Counted from the first letter of the stretch, positions 12,801 through 22,735 are shown. The stretch is DNA of 64,000 nt from Amphiduros pacificus (GCA_949316495.1 OX439005.1:41228682-41292681), one strand, 5' to 3'. Notes: generated by a model from the sequence alone, not told the origin. A program made the numbers and translations.

Positions 12801-15800
12801 TATGTGTTACAGGTTACCTCTCCTGGCCATGTCTAGGCAGTATATGTCACAGGTTACCTTCCCTGGCCATGTCTAGGCAGTATGTGTCACAGGTTACCTC
12901 TCCTGGCCATGTCTAGGCAGTATGTGTCACAAGTTACCTCTCCTGGCCATGTCTAGGCAGTATGTGTCACAGGTTACCTCTCATGGCCATGTCTAGGGCA
13001 GTCTCTTTGCCTATGCCTGTGTTAGCCCCAGTTACTATGATCACTCTGCCATCGAGTCGCACCTTACTGCTGCATTTCTCTCCTGCCATGTATGTCCTAA
13101 ATACAAAAATAATAATAATCTGAGGAAAAGGTATTTACCAAAGAGTGAGAGTTTCTTTTGAAGCAAATTGCTCTGATTGCTAGGTCTGTAAAATTTTGTG
13201 AGATTTCATAAAATAACCTAATCTTTAAGTAGTTTGTTCACATTAAAATCAAGAGTTCATTGGATTAAATAAAGGTTGCAATTGTATGGCACATTACTTT
13301 ACAGATTAGGTATCAAAAATATCCAAAGATTGGACAATAGGATAATAATATGTATCAAATAGAAAAGGGCTATAGTGAATAGGTGACAAGTGGGTCAAAT
13401 AGGAAAGGGCTATAGTGAATAGGTAAACAAGTAGGTCAAATAGGAAAGGGCTATAGTGAATAGATGGCAAGTGGGTCAAATAGGAAAGGGTTAAAGTGAA
13501 TAGATGGCAAGTGGGTCAAATAGGAAAGGGTTATAGTGAATAGATGGCAAGTGGGTCAAATAGGAAAGGGTTATAGTGAATAGATGGCAAGTGGGTCAAA
13601 TAGGAAAGGGTTATAGTGAATAGATGGCAAGTGGGTCAAATAGGAAAGGGTTATAGTGAATAGATGGCAAGTGGGTCAAATAGGAAAGGGTTATAGTGAA
13701 TAGATGGCAAGTGGGTCAAATAGGAAAGGGTTATAGTGAATAGATGGCAAGTGGGTCAAATAGGAAAGGGTTATAGTGAATAGATGGCAAGTGGGTCAAA
13801 TAGGAAAGGGTTATAGTGAATAGATGGCAAGTGGGTCAAATAGGAAAGGGTTATAGTGAATAGATGGGGAGTGGGTCAATGAGAAAATATAAAAGGCTAA
13901 AGGGTCAAATAGCATAGATAAAGGGCTAGAGGCAATAAATGGGTCAAGGGGAAAATGAATAAGGCTAGAGGCGATAAGTGGGTCAAATAGAAATGATAAA
14001 CAAACAGCCCTGGTAACTTTCAAATATAATTGGTTGTGACTTTACCTGTCTCAATGAACATATTATGTACAAAAACAGCTATGACAAGAAATGGAAGGTG
14101 CCATAATACATTCAAGGAAGTGTAAATATATGGAAATATATCAAAATCTCAAGTTTAACACACATATTTTGCATAAAATTAGACAACATAATATTTATTA
14201 TAAGTTTGTTGGTAATGTTTAGCAGATGTTTAGAACAGTGTAAAAAAATAGTGCTTTATTGGTATAATAAGTATCTTTACTTAAGTGAATGAAAAGTACA
14301 TATTGATATAAAATTTAGGTTTATTAGGTTATTATTAAAAATGTATATGTCACAAAGTAATATATGAATATTTTTATTATGTCAATGATACTACATTTGT
14401 AAGGTATTGTCAAAAATAAATACAAATGACCTATTTTTTGTATATAGTGCTGCCAAAATAGCCTTGTGATAAGAATAACATGTCTCTGCAACATTCACTT
14501 ATAAATAGAGAATGTTAGAATAAATATGGTAGATAAACATCTTATTGTTTGTAGTTGGGTTAGACCATATGTATCAACAAGGAAGTCTTTTTTTTAAAAA
14601 GAATTTGTATACAGTTTCCTCTTTGAAAATGATATTTATATTTTCTCATAATTTTGAAGTTGCCGTAAATGTAGACAACACTGACTGGGATATATTCTAC
14701 GTTTGCAATATAGATTTGGACTAGCATTGTCTAGGGGTCCGCCAGTCTGGTCTGTGACACTGACAGCCAGGTCTGAGATCTGCAGGCCCCTCAGAAGAAC
14801 ATATAGCTCCAAAATTATGCATTACCCCAAAGACAGGATATCATTTTAACTTTGCATCATCCCTAAATCTGGATATCAAAATTTAAGTCAGTCCAAAATC
14901 AGGGTACCAATAGAGATTTCCTGAAATCAGGTTCTGGGTTTTTCAATTCCAACCCAGCTTCCATGGGTTAAAATTATAAAAGTATCCCACCCAGGGCTGG
15001 ATGACGTCAAATATTTACACAATGGCCCACGTCATCTCTGTTCACTTAGTATACAGTCTGTGACAACAGAGCCTTTCTTATAACATTAATTTCCCATTGC
15101 TCTTAGAGCTGTATACAAAATAACATATAATGAATTCTATGTCACAGAAATTATATCAAAAATGTCAAAATTGAAGTCTCCCAACACATTTATCCAGCCA
15201 TTAAGACCTTGAAAAGTAGGTGAAGGTCATGGCCCATCAAACCCCTTAAATCAGTCTGAGGTCTTCATCAGATACTTATGTGGATCAAGTGTCATAAAGC
15301 TGGCGTCATTTGTTATTGCGTTATGGCGGGGATTTGACATGATTGTCCCTGTGACGTTGAAAAATAGGTGAAGGTCATGGTCCACAAGTTTATGTGTGAA
15401 AAGTCTCATGAAGCTGTCATTATTTGTTCTAAAGCTATCTCCATGACTTTTTATATAACTAGGTGAAGGTCATGCTCGATCACTGGAGTTCTTCACCAGA
15501 TGTTTAAGTGTGCCAAGTCTCATGAAGCTGCATTGATTTGTTCTTGGGTTATTGCAATGGTGGGTGTAAAGGACTTAACTCTGACACGAGATGATGTACA
15601 TTAACTTGTTTATTACTTATATATCAACATGAAACTGCTCTTTGTGGGTACATAATACAAGGGGTTTAACTTTGTGGGTACATAATACAAGGGGTTTAAC
15701 TATGTTACAATGGAGATTTGACATAATTGTCCCTGTAACCTTGAAAAGTAAGTTCAGGGTCCAAACCAGTATGAGGTCTACACCAGATACTTATATGTGT

Positions 15801-18800
15801 CAAGTCTCATGTCATCATTTGTTATAGAGTTGTCGCAATGAAAGGGATTTCACATAATTTTCCCTGTGACCTTGAAAAGTAGATGAAGGTCACTGTCCAT
15901 TTAATCCATTGAACTCATCTAGAGTCTTCACCAGATGCTTATGTGTGTCAAGTCTCATGAAGCTGCCATCATTTGTTCAAGAGTTATAATGATGAAGGGG
16001 ATTTGACATAATTGTCCCTGTGACCTTTAAAAGTAGATGAAAGTCATGTTCCATCGATGGAGTCTGAGGTCTTCACCAGATGCTAACGTGTGTAAAGTCT
16101 TATGGAGCTACCACCCATCCATCCATCCATCAGTGCTGAATGTAATAAAGGGCTAAAGGTGATAAGTGGGTCAAATGGAAAAGATGAAAGACTAAAGATG
16201 ATATATGGGTCAAATAGCATAGAACAAGGGCTTTAGCCCTTAATAAAAGGGTTGTGAGAGTTGGAGAAATTGCTTTGAATACAGCAAGCTATCATCCTGC
16301 TTATACTCCACCCAGGCTAAAAAGACAGAGTGTGGTGAAAAGCAGATAAGCAATCACAGCCTAGGGTGTACACAAGGGAAAATCATTAAAATCCACCTCA
16401 ATATATAAAGGCATATATCATGTGCAGCTTACCTTGTTATTGCTACTCTGTATCTTGCTCATAAAGGTAAATACCTCGCTGGTTTTATGCAAAATTTAAC
16501 TATAAAATTAGAACTATACAATGCACGTGTCTGGAATACCAGGTAATGATAACGCAATGTTGTAACATCAAAAACGACTCAAAACCTTGGAAAACATCTG
16601 CCCCCCAGACCAAATTTCAGTCGGCTATATTCATTTTTCCCTGGCCTTCCCAAGTAAAATGGATTTATCTCTCTCCCTTATTAGTATTATGTCGCATATG
16701 TACAATCATCTGCTTTGCCCCAAAAGATCACTTGGACAATGACTGACCTATGAATTTTTTTTCAAGATTATAACTTGCCCTCACAGACTGTAATTTGACA
16801 ATATGTAAGTTTTGTGCAATCATAATTATCCTGTCCAAGTACAAACTATTCACTGACCTTGATTTTTTTTAAACTTTCTTTCTAACTTGCAGTCTGATAT
16901 GAGAAGGAAATAAACAAGAAAGTCTTTTAAAAAAAAGAAAAGAATTTGTATACAATTTCCTTTTTGAAAATGATATTTATATTTTCTTATCATTTTGAAG
17001 TTGCTGTAAATGTAGACTACAGTGACTGGCAACTGTCTGAAACTGGCAGTTGAAACTCAGACATTTTTAACACAGTCAAACATCTAGCATACCTTTCTTT
17101 TGTGCACAAATTTATTAATTTTCATATATTCTATGTTTGCAAAACAAATATTTCACTTCTTATGCAGTTGAGATGTCCGCCAGTCTGTGACACTGACAGC
17201 CAGGTCCGTGATCTGCAGGCCCCCCCAGAAGAACATATCGTTCCAAAATTCTGTGTTATAATACCCACCACTAATTGCCATTCAGCTGAATGTTGTGTCA
17301 TAATATGGCACAAAATCCTGCACGGTGATATTTGGGACACAATATTAGAAATCTGACATGTTGACATAGTCTACCATAAATTTAGAAAAAAAAATGAATA
17401 ATGAACTGTGAACAGTGAATAAGTAACAAAGTTCACACACATTAGTATATCAGGGTAATTATGCTCAGTTATTAGTTCCTGTAGCTCCAATTGCTTTTGG
17501 TTGAGTTTAAGCCCCTATAGTTCACTGTCATATCCTTAATCTTTTGAATTGTTTGCTTTTTACTACCTTGCTATGGTCTAGTGGTGTAGGTTTTCCCTAC
17601 AGTTTGATCTTCTGTTCTTTCACTTATAACACTTTCATCACTTACTGTTTCAAAGAGATTACTTGTTTCAAATTCATTTTCCAAGAAAGCATCAGATATG
17701 TTAGGAAGGTGACATTTCTAACATTTGTTAGCTGGAAATATGTGCTCTGAACCATACTTAATCACCCAGCATACATGTACATGAGAATTATATGCAGCTG
17801 TTTCACTACGTTCTAACATATTAGTTTAGATGCATGGGGGTGCTGCATGTATATCAACTGTACATTATTAATCATCATCTTTATCCCATTGTCCAACCAT
17901 TGTACTTTGAATTCAATTCAATATCTTTTATTGACATAGAAAGATCAATACTTATCTTACTACAATAAACTACAACGAAAGTATATGTAACAGAAATAGG
18001 ATTTAAGTATATTATTCATATTTTGTATTTTGCTACAAAAATAAAATAAATAAATAAGAGAAAATAAAAAATGAAAAATAAAAAGATAAATCATTTCCGG
18101 TGCTTTGGCAGTCAGATAGCAATATAAATTATCGGAAGAAAATGGTTGTATTTGGCTATTTCTAATTGTGAAGCTTTGAAAAACATAGTCAGCTTGCCTG
18201 TTGATTACTCCTACATTCTTAGATGACATAATCTGAAAAAATTTCTCCTCATTACTTTGGGTATTAAAGTCAGGAATGCATTGTGAGCATAGCTCAGATA
18301 GTGAGTCTCTAATTGTTTGGTAAAGTGGACATAATATTAAGAAGTGACATTCATCTTCAATATCATATGGTCATTATTACAGTGTATGCATTTTCTGTTT
18401 TGTGTTGGTGTTATTGGCTTATCATATCTTCCAGTTTCTATGCCCAAATTATAAATTTTGTCAGAGAAAGTTGGTATCGGATGTTTTTAATGTTAGTAAG
18501 ATAGTTTTCTAGTTTAAATTTTATTTTTAAGAGTTTATATGTTCTGAGTTTAGAAAGGAGGTCAGTGTTCTGTTCTGATGGTTTCTAACATAAACTTTAA
18601 AATAGTGCTCCCCTAATTTCAAATATTTAAAAATTATGTATATTTTTCTCTCCCAAATTTCGGCCTTGCCAGTTTCCATTAAAATATGTGAGCACCAATT
18701 TTTCTAACCTATTATATTTGTTTCGTATAAGCTAAAGTATGTCTAACTTGAATCAAAAGCCAACAAACTTACACAGATATTTCTGTCATTATAACTTTTG

Positions 18801-18935
18801 TGTCAAGTGATTTGTCATCATATAACCTGTACTTTTTGTGTGTTCACGGACATTAACTGGTCATAATATTTACCTTAGTTGATAAATTCCCACTGCAAAC
18901 AATGCAATCCACAATACCAGGCGAGTTGCTGCCAT
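3840..18935 (-). CDS. Retinol dehydrogenase-like short-chain dehydrogenase (7 exons, 317 aa)
   Basis: Classical SDR, probably a membrane-anchored NADP(H)-dependent retinol/retinal or other aldehyde reductase of the RDH11-14 group. Exons by GT-AG junctions with matching phases: 18874-18935, 12978-13096, 11272-11437, 10188-10282, 9391-9594, 4279-4486, 3840-3939 (TAA at 3840-3842). The N-terminus (MAATRLVLWIALFAVGIYQL) is a hydrophobic anchor. The Rossmann motif TGANTGIG is at residues 43-50, ACR at 67-69 (Arg69 suggests NADP), NAG at 123-125, VNHLGHF at 144-150 (Asn145), Ser173, YAQSK at 196-200 and PGYVRT at 226-231. The length matches the family's usual ~316-318 aa. Oddity: exon 4 reads SFGHNAG where relatives have RLDILINNAG (see findings). 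Minisatellites grow out of the exon 2 donor and the stop codon. Substrate is not determinable; RDH versus another SDR7C member is open. Confidence 0.88.
3940..4278. other. SDR intron 6
   Basis: Plain 339-bp intron between exons 6 and 7 of the minus-strand SDR, with a GTGAG donor (at 4278) and TTCAG acceptor (at 3940). No repeat or element recognised. Confidence 0.7.
4487..5130. other. SDR intron 5, gene-proximal part
   Basis: AT-rich intron DNA. The only structure I see is a short GC-rich hairpin near 4685-4712 (GGCCCC ... GGGGGCC). The rest of intron 5 (to 9390) holds the transposon and TGACCT repeats listed separately. Confidence 0.5.
5085..5256. repeat. Left part of TGACCT-type tandem repeat
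   Basis: Degenerate units with GAAGTGACCTATATGA and CTCATG(C/T)TA, the same motif as at 8548-8960. The transposon at 5257-8547 splits one original array in two. Confidence 0.75.
5257..5568 (+). repeat. Left terminal inverted repeat of transposon
   Basis: 312 bp, the inverse of 8236-8547. Noted differences are single bases near 5493 and 5503; homology stops abruptly after GATTTAT. Confidence 0.88.
6436..7926 (+). CDS. Transposon-borne PIN/FEN-like nuclease protein (496 aa)
   Basis: Single uninterrupted ORF inside the transposon. The N-terminus has Cys/His pairs (LECILH near 27, YHTTCYK near 86) like a zinc-binding module. The central and C-terminal parts carry VCDSYTDSPS (~127), CKHEEADTR (~229), RSEDTDVLVILL (~257) and HAFTGNDYNAAFF (~314). 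The spacing of these acidic blocks resembles FEN1/XPG nucleases (EAEA, TEDMD, GSDY), so I infer a metal-dependent PIN-like nuclease. Related uncharacterised metazoan proteins with EEADTR and DTDVLV are usually much longer, so the jump from the Cys/His module to the nuclease (near residues 95-105) suggests an internally shortened version. The C-terminus is acidic. No DDE transposase is seen. Confidence 0.7.
   Translation: MKAYILDYFRQMASCQKPPTSDTPNLECILHIGATDNEAVKPFTDQTWQKVQDVKNIRLSACWKSSKYDNVCKALPEELDKNHGYHTTCYKNMCVIQSQVELPNTYGALARALLSRIVKTAKRVDFVCDSYTDSPSLKDMEHSLRGQQESSIYSSLGPEQKKPHDFHDLLKSPMFKKALLNFLIEEGQKPIYAQLLHGHTVYVGFGEKAWVYRSNGLLVQREEAPELACKHEEADTRIVWHLKHISQTDNDVNAIVRSEDTDVLVILLAHVKKFSMHVWMEVGKSSNNTRRYIDVSGLANNLGENLVNALPGFHAFTGNDYNAAFFRKGKVRPLAIMEKQYTETFAKLGESEAVDVNTMSRMESYVCAIYSKPTLKSVNTARHMLFHDHFAPQNHDQPLQKIKNFDSSNFPPCQATLEEHVKCSNFIARLWKGADQASPVQWEPQDHGWQLVNGKLSPKWFSGQQVPEAVCAHMEEQEDDQQDCSVESDDSDDEVI
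8236..8547 (-). repeat. Right terminal inverted repeat of transposon
   Basis: 312 bp, the inverse of 5257-5568, ending in CCCGGGCTCTCAGACTA immediately before TGA. Confidence 0.88.
8548..8960. repeat. TGACCT-rich tandem repeat, right part
   Basis: About 30-bp units, partly arranged as ~61-bp dimers: GTGACCTATATGACCTCATT, CTATATGAA, then GTGACCTAT(A/G)TTATGG and CTGCATTAA. It contains many TGACCT (AGGTCA) half-sites, including direct repeats with a 3-bp spacer (TGACCTATATGACCT near 8755 and 8877). Confidence 0.85.
8961..9390. other. SDR intron 5, exon 5-proximal part with NPGP scrap
   Basis: Mostly unassigned. A short frame near 9220-9270 reads SFLAEPGINPGP, like the (D)xxxNPGP segment near the start of some invertebrate LINE proteins. 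This may be a LINE scrap; too short to classify. Confidence 0.3.
9655..10110 (+). mobile_element. Decayed CR1/L2-like LINE remnant
   Basis: Plus-strand frames show KLYADDTNLII (reverse transcriptase YADD box, ~9689) and further on NTLPQELKNSK (~9909), matching the C-terminal WNxLPxxL region of CR1/L2-type LINE proteins, then KKWLKIRLFLN (~10068). Frames are interrupted and the domains are compressed, so this is a broken fragment inside SDR intron 4. Confidence 0.55.
10432..10470. repeat. TTG/ATT trinucleotide microsatellite
   Basis: A run of TTG units followed by ATT units, directly abutting the 45-bp satellite. Confidence 0.9.
10472..11135. repeat. 45-bp satellite in SDR intron 3 (~15 copies)
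   Basis: Unit of 45 bp: CCCATACAAGCATGGATTAG, then GGTGGGTGAGGCCATGGGCT, then GTATT. As 45 is a multiple of three, it opens long spurious frames on both strands (for example 243 codons on minus). No match to the neighbouring exons was found. Confidence 0.93.
11549..12195. mobile_element. MITE with CAGTCACATTTGC termini
   Basis: About 647 bp bounded by inverted TTATGxCTCAGTCACATTTG (left 11549, right ends 12195). The interior is GC-rich and carries several AGACGTC and ACAGACGTCT palindromes (11735-11830) and CCGGGC/GCCCGG blocks. No coding capacity. It lies in SDR intron 2. A relative with CAGTCACAC ends is at 45266-45868. No clear target duplication was seen. Confidence 0.65.
12321..12998. 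repeat. 40-bp satellite seeded by SDR exon 2 and its splice donor (~17 copies)
   Basis: Read on the minus strand, each 40-bp unit is CCTAGACATGGCCAGGAGAG followed by GTAACCTGTGACACATACTG. The true exon 2 ends CCTAGACATGGCCATGAGAG, then gtaacctgtg. Each unit thus copies about 20 nt of the exon end plus the donor and about 20 nt of intron. The array begins exactly at the true junction (12978) and runs into intron 2. Confidence 0.93.
13330..14000. repeat. 40-bp satellite in SDR intron 1 (~13 good copies)
   Basis: Unit TAGTGAATAGATGGCAAGTG plus GGTCAAATAGGAAAGGGTTA. The centre (13470-13860) is almost perfectly uniform. Both edges are degenerate, and outlying scraps with GGGTCAAATAGCATAGA occur at 13900 and again at 16200. 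Not related to exon 2. Confidence 0.92.
14001..14570. other. Unassigned AT-rich DNA in SDR intron 1
   Basis: No coding signal or repeat structure recognised. Confidence 0.4.
14575..14870. repeat. Dispersed repeat, copy A
   Basis: Shares GAATTTGTATACA, TTGAAAATGATATTTATATT, TTTTGAAGTTGC, GTAAATGTAGAC and, further on, CAGGTC..GATCTGCAGGCCC and AGAAGAACATAT with 16920-17260. Same order, about 85-90% alike by eye, with a short insertion difference. Family unknown. Confidence 0.75.
15195..16125. repeat. ~135-bp degenerate tandem repeat with TGACCTTGA motifs
   Basis: Six or so units containing CCCTGTGACCTTGAAAAGTA, GGTGAAGGTCATG, GTCTTCACCAGATGCTTATG, TGTCAAGTCTCATGAAGCTG and CATCATTTGTTC. The same family makes a head-to-head array at 55060-55870. 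TGACCTTGA is the reverse of TCAAGGTCA. This kind of repeat recalls satellites common in molluscan genomes, an impression only. Confidence 0.85.
16126..16919. other. SDR intron 1, mixed AT-rich DNA
   Basis: Contains scraps of the 40-bp satellite at 16140-16240. Otherwise nothing recognised. Confidence 0.4.
16920..17260. repeat. Dispersed repeat, copy B
   Basis: Second copy of the 14575-14870 repeat in the same orientation, including the GTCCGCCAGTCTGTGACACT and ATCTGCAGGCCCCCCCAGAA blocks. Confidence 0.75.
17261..17890. other. SDR intron 1, unassigned
   Basis: AT-rich, no recognised content. Confidence 0.4.
17900..18450 (-). mobile_element. LINE 3' fragment (C-terminal Cys/His region)
   Basis: On the minus strand, frames read RKCIHCNNDH then DIEDECHFLILCPLYQTIRD and SSKNVGVINRQADYVFQS, the CxxC...EDExHFLxxCPxY...R pattern at the C-terminus of many invertebrate non-LTR reverse transcriptases. 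One frame change separates the CxxC from EDECHF. The end near 17905 (TCAATTCAATATCTTTTATT on plus) resembles a LINE tail and recurs at 59322-59345. A 5'-truncated, dead copy. Confidence 0.65.
18451..18873. other. SDR intron 1, first part
   Basis: Plain AT-rich intron next to exon 1; donor GTAAATATT on the minus strand. Confidence 0.5.
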
Positions 18936-19124
18936 GATGTTGAGAGCAAGAGGCCAGTAGGCAATTTGATGTTTAATGGACTTGTCTGCTGTGGGGTCGG
19001 AAGGTAAAATGTATTCCAAGCTTCAGACAGAATCATGTGCAGTATGTCTCAACCACAGGTTGCCAGAGAGTGTAAGTCCCCAGCCCCTCTCTGTCTCTGC
19101 TCTATATACTAATACTGTTGTCAT

Positions 19125-19800
19125 GCGCAGAGTAGGAATCTTGCCCAATGTAGGAATTATTCCTACATTGTGCAAGACAAAGTAGGAATTGCTACATTGT
19201 GCAAATAAGTAGGAATATCTGAGAAATGAATCCAAATGTCAGGAACCTGGATGAGGAGGTTCAGGCTATCTGAACATTGGACTTAATGAATGTTGGACTG
19301 TTATAATAATACTAATATGAGCATGCACTGATGTTAGTTGTGTGCATAAAAAAATGATTTTATCTGTGCCGGAAGTTGTATATGTACATTTCCGTTTCGC
19401 AGTTAGGAAGATAAATGTGTGTGAGCCTGAAAGCATATTAATATGTCAATATTTCAAAACAATTTTTTGGGGGTACATTTTTGACTGTCAAAATAAAGTG
19501 ACAATCAACAGTTCCATTTCCAAAGACGTCACATTTCCATTACAAAGTACAAGTCAATAAATATTTGTAACCAATGTTCATATCCTTTAATGCCAATAAT
19601 GTCTATCATTTTTTTAAACATACAAAATTTGATATAAAACTGATAAACATTGTAATTATATATTGGCTGCATCCAGTCGTCACAGCTTTTGATATATCTT
19701 AAAATTCCTACTTATTTGCGCAAAGTAGGAATTCCTACTTTGGGCAGTTGCACAATGTAGGAATTCCTACTGGGCCACGATTCCTACTGCGTGCAAGACA
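19125..19800. mobile_element. GTAGGAATTCCTAC MITE, copy 1
   Basis: Both ends are dense in GTAGGAAT and inverted ATTCCTAC with GCACAATGTAG and TGCAAGACA motifs (19129-19215 and 19695-19800), giving a long inverted-repeat element of about 670 bp. The interior (AATGTTGGACT, GCATGCACTGAT, TGTGCATAA) matches copy 2 at 22125-22735. It lies just upstream of the SDR start codon, possibly in the promoter. Confidence 0.7.
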
Positions 19801-19809
19801 CTATTAACC

Positions 19810-20965
19810 TATATAAAAGTAGTGATGGTGGGGGGCAGTAGATGTCGCTCTGGCTGCCTGTGGTCTCAACAACATCTCGTGATTGTCATCCCGTTTGTCC
19901 CACCCAACAGATCACATTAGGTCCATAGAGTTCATACCATTTGGTTCGATTAAAAATGTTAAATCTCCCATTGAGGCTTGTTACGGGCAAAGGATCTATA
20001 AATTTAAAATCAATTGAATATATAACAGACAATAACAATACGTTGGACTTGTGTTATATATTTAGTTTGTATAATTGCATATTTAAATTGAGGTTAGACT
20101 TTAGCATGTCACGAGACTTCATACCCTTATGCGGACTATGTTTTTAATATATCTGTTTCATTGAAGCTTATATCAGACAAATGGCCACGACATTAGATAT
20201 CCCAGATTACAAGACATACATTTATTTGTACTTGAGAGATCATAAGCAGATGTGCAAATCAATAGTGATAGCATTAAATTTTTCCCCACAGCATGCCCTC
20301 CATGGGTTGGATTAACCCCTTACCTTCACTCGAATCACACTTTAACATTTAAATGATCATTTCTTATTGAACATCTCACCATAAAGCTCTATGTTATAAT
20401 GCGCAAATTGCAGTATCTGATCAAATGAGCATATAAAATCAAAGCGCCAGCTGGTAATCTATATGTAAACTACCTTCATTTGGCTTGCATCAATTTTCCA
20501 AAATGTGACGCATTCACATGACATTCTTAGAGCTACAACACCAGAAAATTGGGTTCTGTTTTTTTCCTAGTGATTCCGTATTCAAGGGGTCTTTGTCAGT
20601 AATAGATAAATCTTCAGGGTTCCTCCAATGTACCATGTGCTGTAATTGACACTTATCTGTTTGATTTTAAATGAATTATTTTTCGGTGCCAGAGGTGGAT
20701 TTTGTGACGGCTATGTGTCACACAATTTATCACACTACATTTTGTGACGTGAAATCACATTATTTTGTGGCGCTTTTTGCTAGTGTCCCCAACTGCTAAA
20801 ATCTCATTCCCCCATCTTCCTGAAAGTTAAATGGTCACACTTGTCAATCTCTACCTGCTAAACACCATTGCTTTCACTCTTATATTGTGGGTGATTCAAT
20901 CAGATCAAACTCATGGCTTAAGAGATTGCTAAGGTATCTAGGTACCTGCATCATCAACGGCCAGG
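19810..20965. other. SDR-ASPG intergenic DNA, unassigned
   Basis: AT-rich with no recognised coding exon, repeat array or element. Confidence 0.4.
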
Positions 20966-20970
20966 GCCCT

Positions 20971-21380
20971 GCTGTGCGTGCAATGTTACATAATAATACA
21001 TTCAATTATTCCTCCCACTTTAACTAGCCTTACAACATCTAAGCCACCATCAGGAGATTATTGTAAGGGCAGATACATGTATATGATAACATGGGCATGA
21101 TATTGCTGTGCGTGCAATGTTACATAATAATACATTCAATTATTCCTCCCACTTTAACTAGCCTTACAGCATCTAAGCCACCATCAGGAGATTGTTGTAA
21201 GGGCAGATACATGTATATGATAACATGGGCATGATATTGCTGTGCGTGCAATGTTACATAATAATACATTCAATTATTCCTCCCACTTTAACTAGCCTTA
21301 CAGCATCTAAGCCACCATCAGGAGATTGTTGTAAGGACAGATACATGTATATGATAACATGGGCACGATATTACTGTGAG
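20971..21380. repeat. 134-bp triplication
   Basis: Three nearly identical tandem copies starting CTGTGCGTGCAATGTTACAT (20972, 21106, 21240) and ending ATGATAACATGGGCATGATA. Very few differences, so recent. Confidence 0.92.
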
Positions 21381-21599
21381 ATTGCCGCCCACTTGGGCCA
21401 TACAATATAATACATTTGTTTCAAATAGCGTGCATTTTAACATGTTTAAAGAATAGGGTAGATAGGTAGGTATTTCATTTTTTTATTAACATTTCCCCTC
21501 TTTATTTGTTTTTTTTATCTTGCTTTATTTCTTGCATTTTTAGAGGGGGGCTTGAAGAGACTCCTTGATCAATACCAACCTTTATTTACTTGCTTATAC

Positions 21600-21670
21600 G
21601 AGAATGGATTAGATTAGAATGGATTAGATTAGAATGGATTAGATTAGAATGGATTAGATTAGAATGGATT
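21600..21670. repeat. 15-bp microsatellite
   Basis: Five units of GAATGGATTAGATTA. Confidence 0.95.
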
Positions 21671-21789
21671 ACATCTCCATGTTGAGCTAAACTTTGGAAT
21701 TATTTTATTTGACCCTCGTCCAGATGCAGCCATATTGCATGGGCCATATTAAACAGAAATTGACAAAAACAAAAACAAAAACAAAAACA

Positions 21790-22086
21790 TATACATCTGC
21801 AATTAAGAAGTTTGTTTAAAAATCAACAAGGAATACGTTTTATATTTGTTCTATACATCTGTGAATTTAAAATCAACAAGGAATACGTCTTATAAGGTGT
21901 ATTCCTTGTTGATTTAAAAATTATAAGACGTATTCCTTGTTGATTTTAAATTCACAGATGTATAGAACAAATATAAGACGTATTCCTTGTTGATTTTAAA
22001 TTCACAGATGGATAGAACAAATATAAGACGTATTCCTTGTTGATTTTAAATTCACAGAAGGATAGAACAAACTTCTTAATTGCAGT
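21790..22086. repeat. Palindrome combined with ~60-bp tandem repeat
   Basis: The right half has three direct copies of AAGACGTATTCCTTGTTGAT plus TTTAAATTCACAGA and TAGAACAAATAT. The left half (21797-21895) is the inverse of the same block, down to TGCAATTAAGAAGTTTGTT, mirrored at 22067-22085 as AACTTCTTAATTGCA. Single strands could fold into a hairpin with arms near 100 bp. Confidence 0.85.
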
Positions 22087-22124
22087 AGATGGAAAGACCT
22101 TGGAGTATAATGAATGGATTTGTG

Positions 22125-22735
22125 ACGCTGCGCAAATAAGTAGGAATATCAGAGTCAAGAATCCAAATATCAGGAAGCTGAATGAGGTCATTGAGGAGGT
22201 TTAGGCTATATGAATGTTGGACTTGATGAACGTAGGACTGTTATAAAATAATTATAATGATATGAACATGCACTGATATGAGGTGTGCATAATAAAATAT
22301 GATTTTATTAGTACTTTTCTGATTGGCAAAAAGGCAGATATCTGGATGTGAGCCTGTAAACGTATTATTAAGACACAAATATGAAAAAAAAATGTTTGTA
22401 CATTTTTTGTAAAATTAAAGTGACAATCAACATTTCTATTTCCATATATGTCATATTTCCATTTTAATGTACGAGTCAATCTAAATGTGTAACCACATTC
22501 TCCAATGCCAATAACGTCCAATTAAGCAGGAAGTGTCTGTTATTTTTTTTTAATACAAAATTTAATAGAAAACTGATAAACATTGTAATTATATTGACCG
22601 CATCCAGTGATCTCAGTTATTGATATATCTTAAAATTCCTGCTTATTTGCACAAAGTAGGAATTCCTACTTTGGGCAGTTCCACAATGTAGGAATTCCTA
22701 CTGGGCAACGATTCCTACTGGGTGCAAGACAACGC
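22125..22735. mobile_element. GTAGGAATTCCTAC MITE, copy 2
   Basis: Colinear with copy 1 from AATAAGTAGGAATATC (22134) to GGTGCAAGAC (22730). The left terminal palindromes seen in copy 1 are missing, so this copy is truncated at its left end, next to the palindrome. Confidence 0.7.

Noticed and set aside
13811-14023. Minus-strand frame LIASSLIHFPLDPFIASS
   Set aside because: Reads through the decaying edge of the 40-bp satellite; not a gene.
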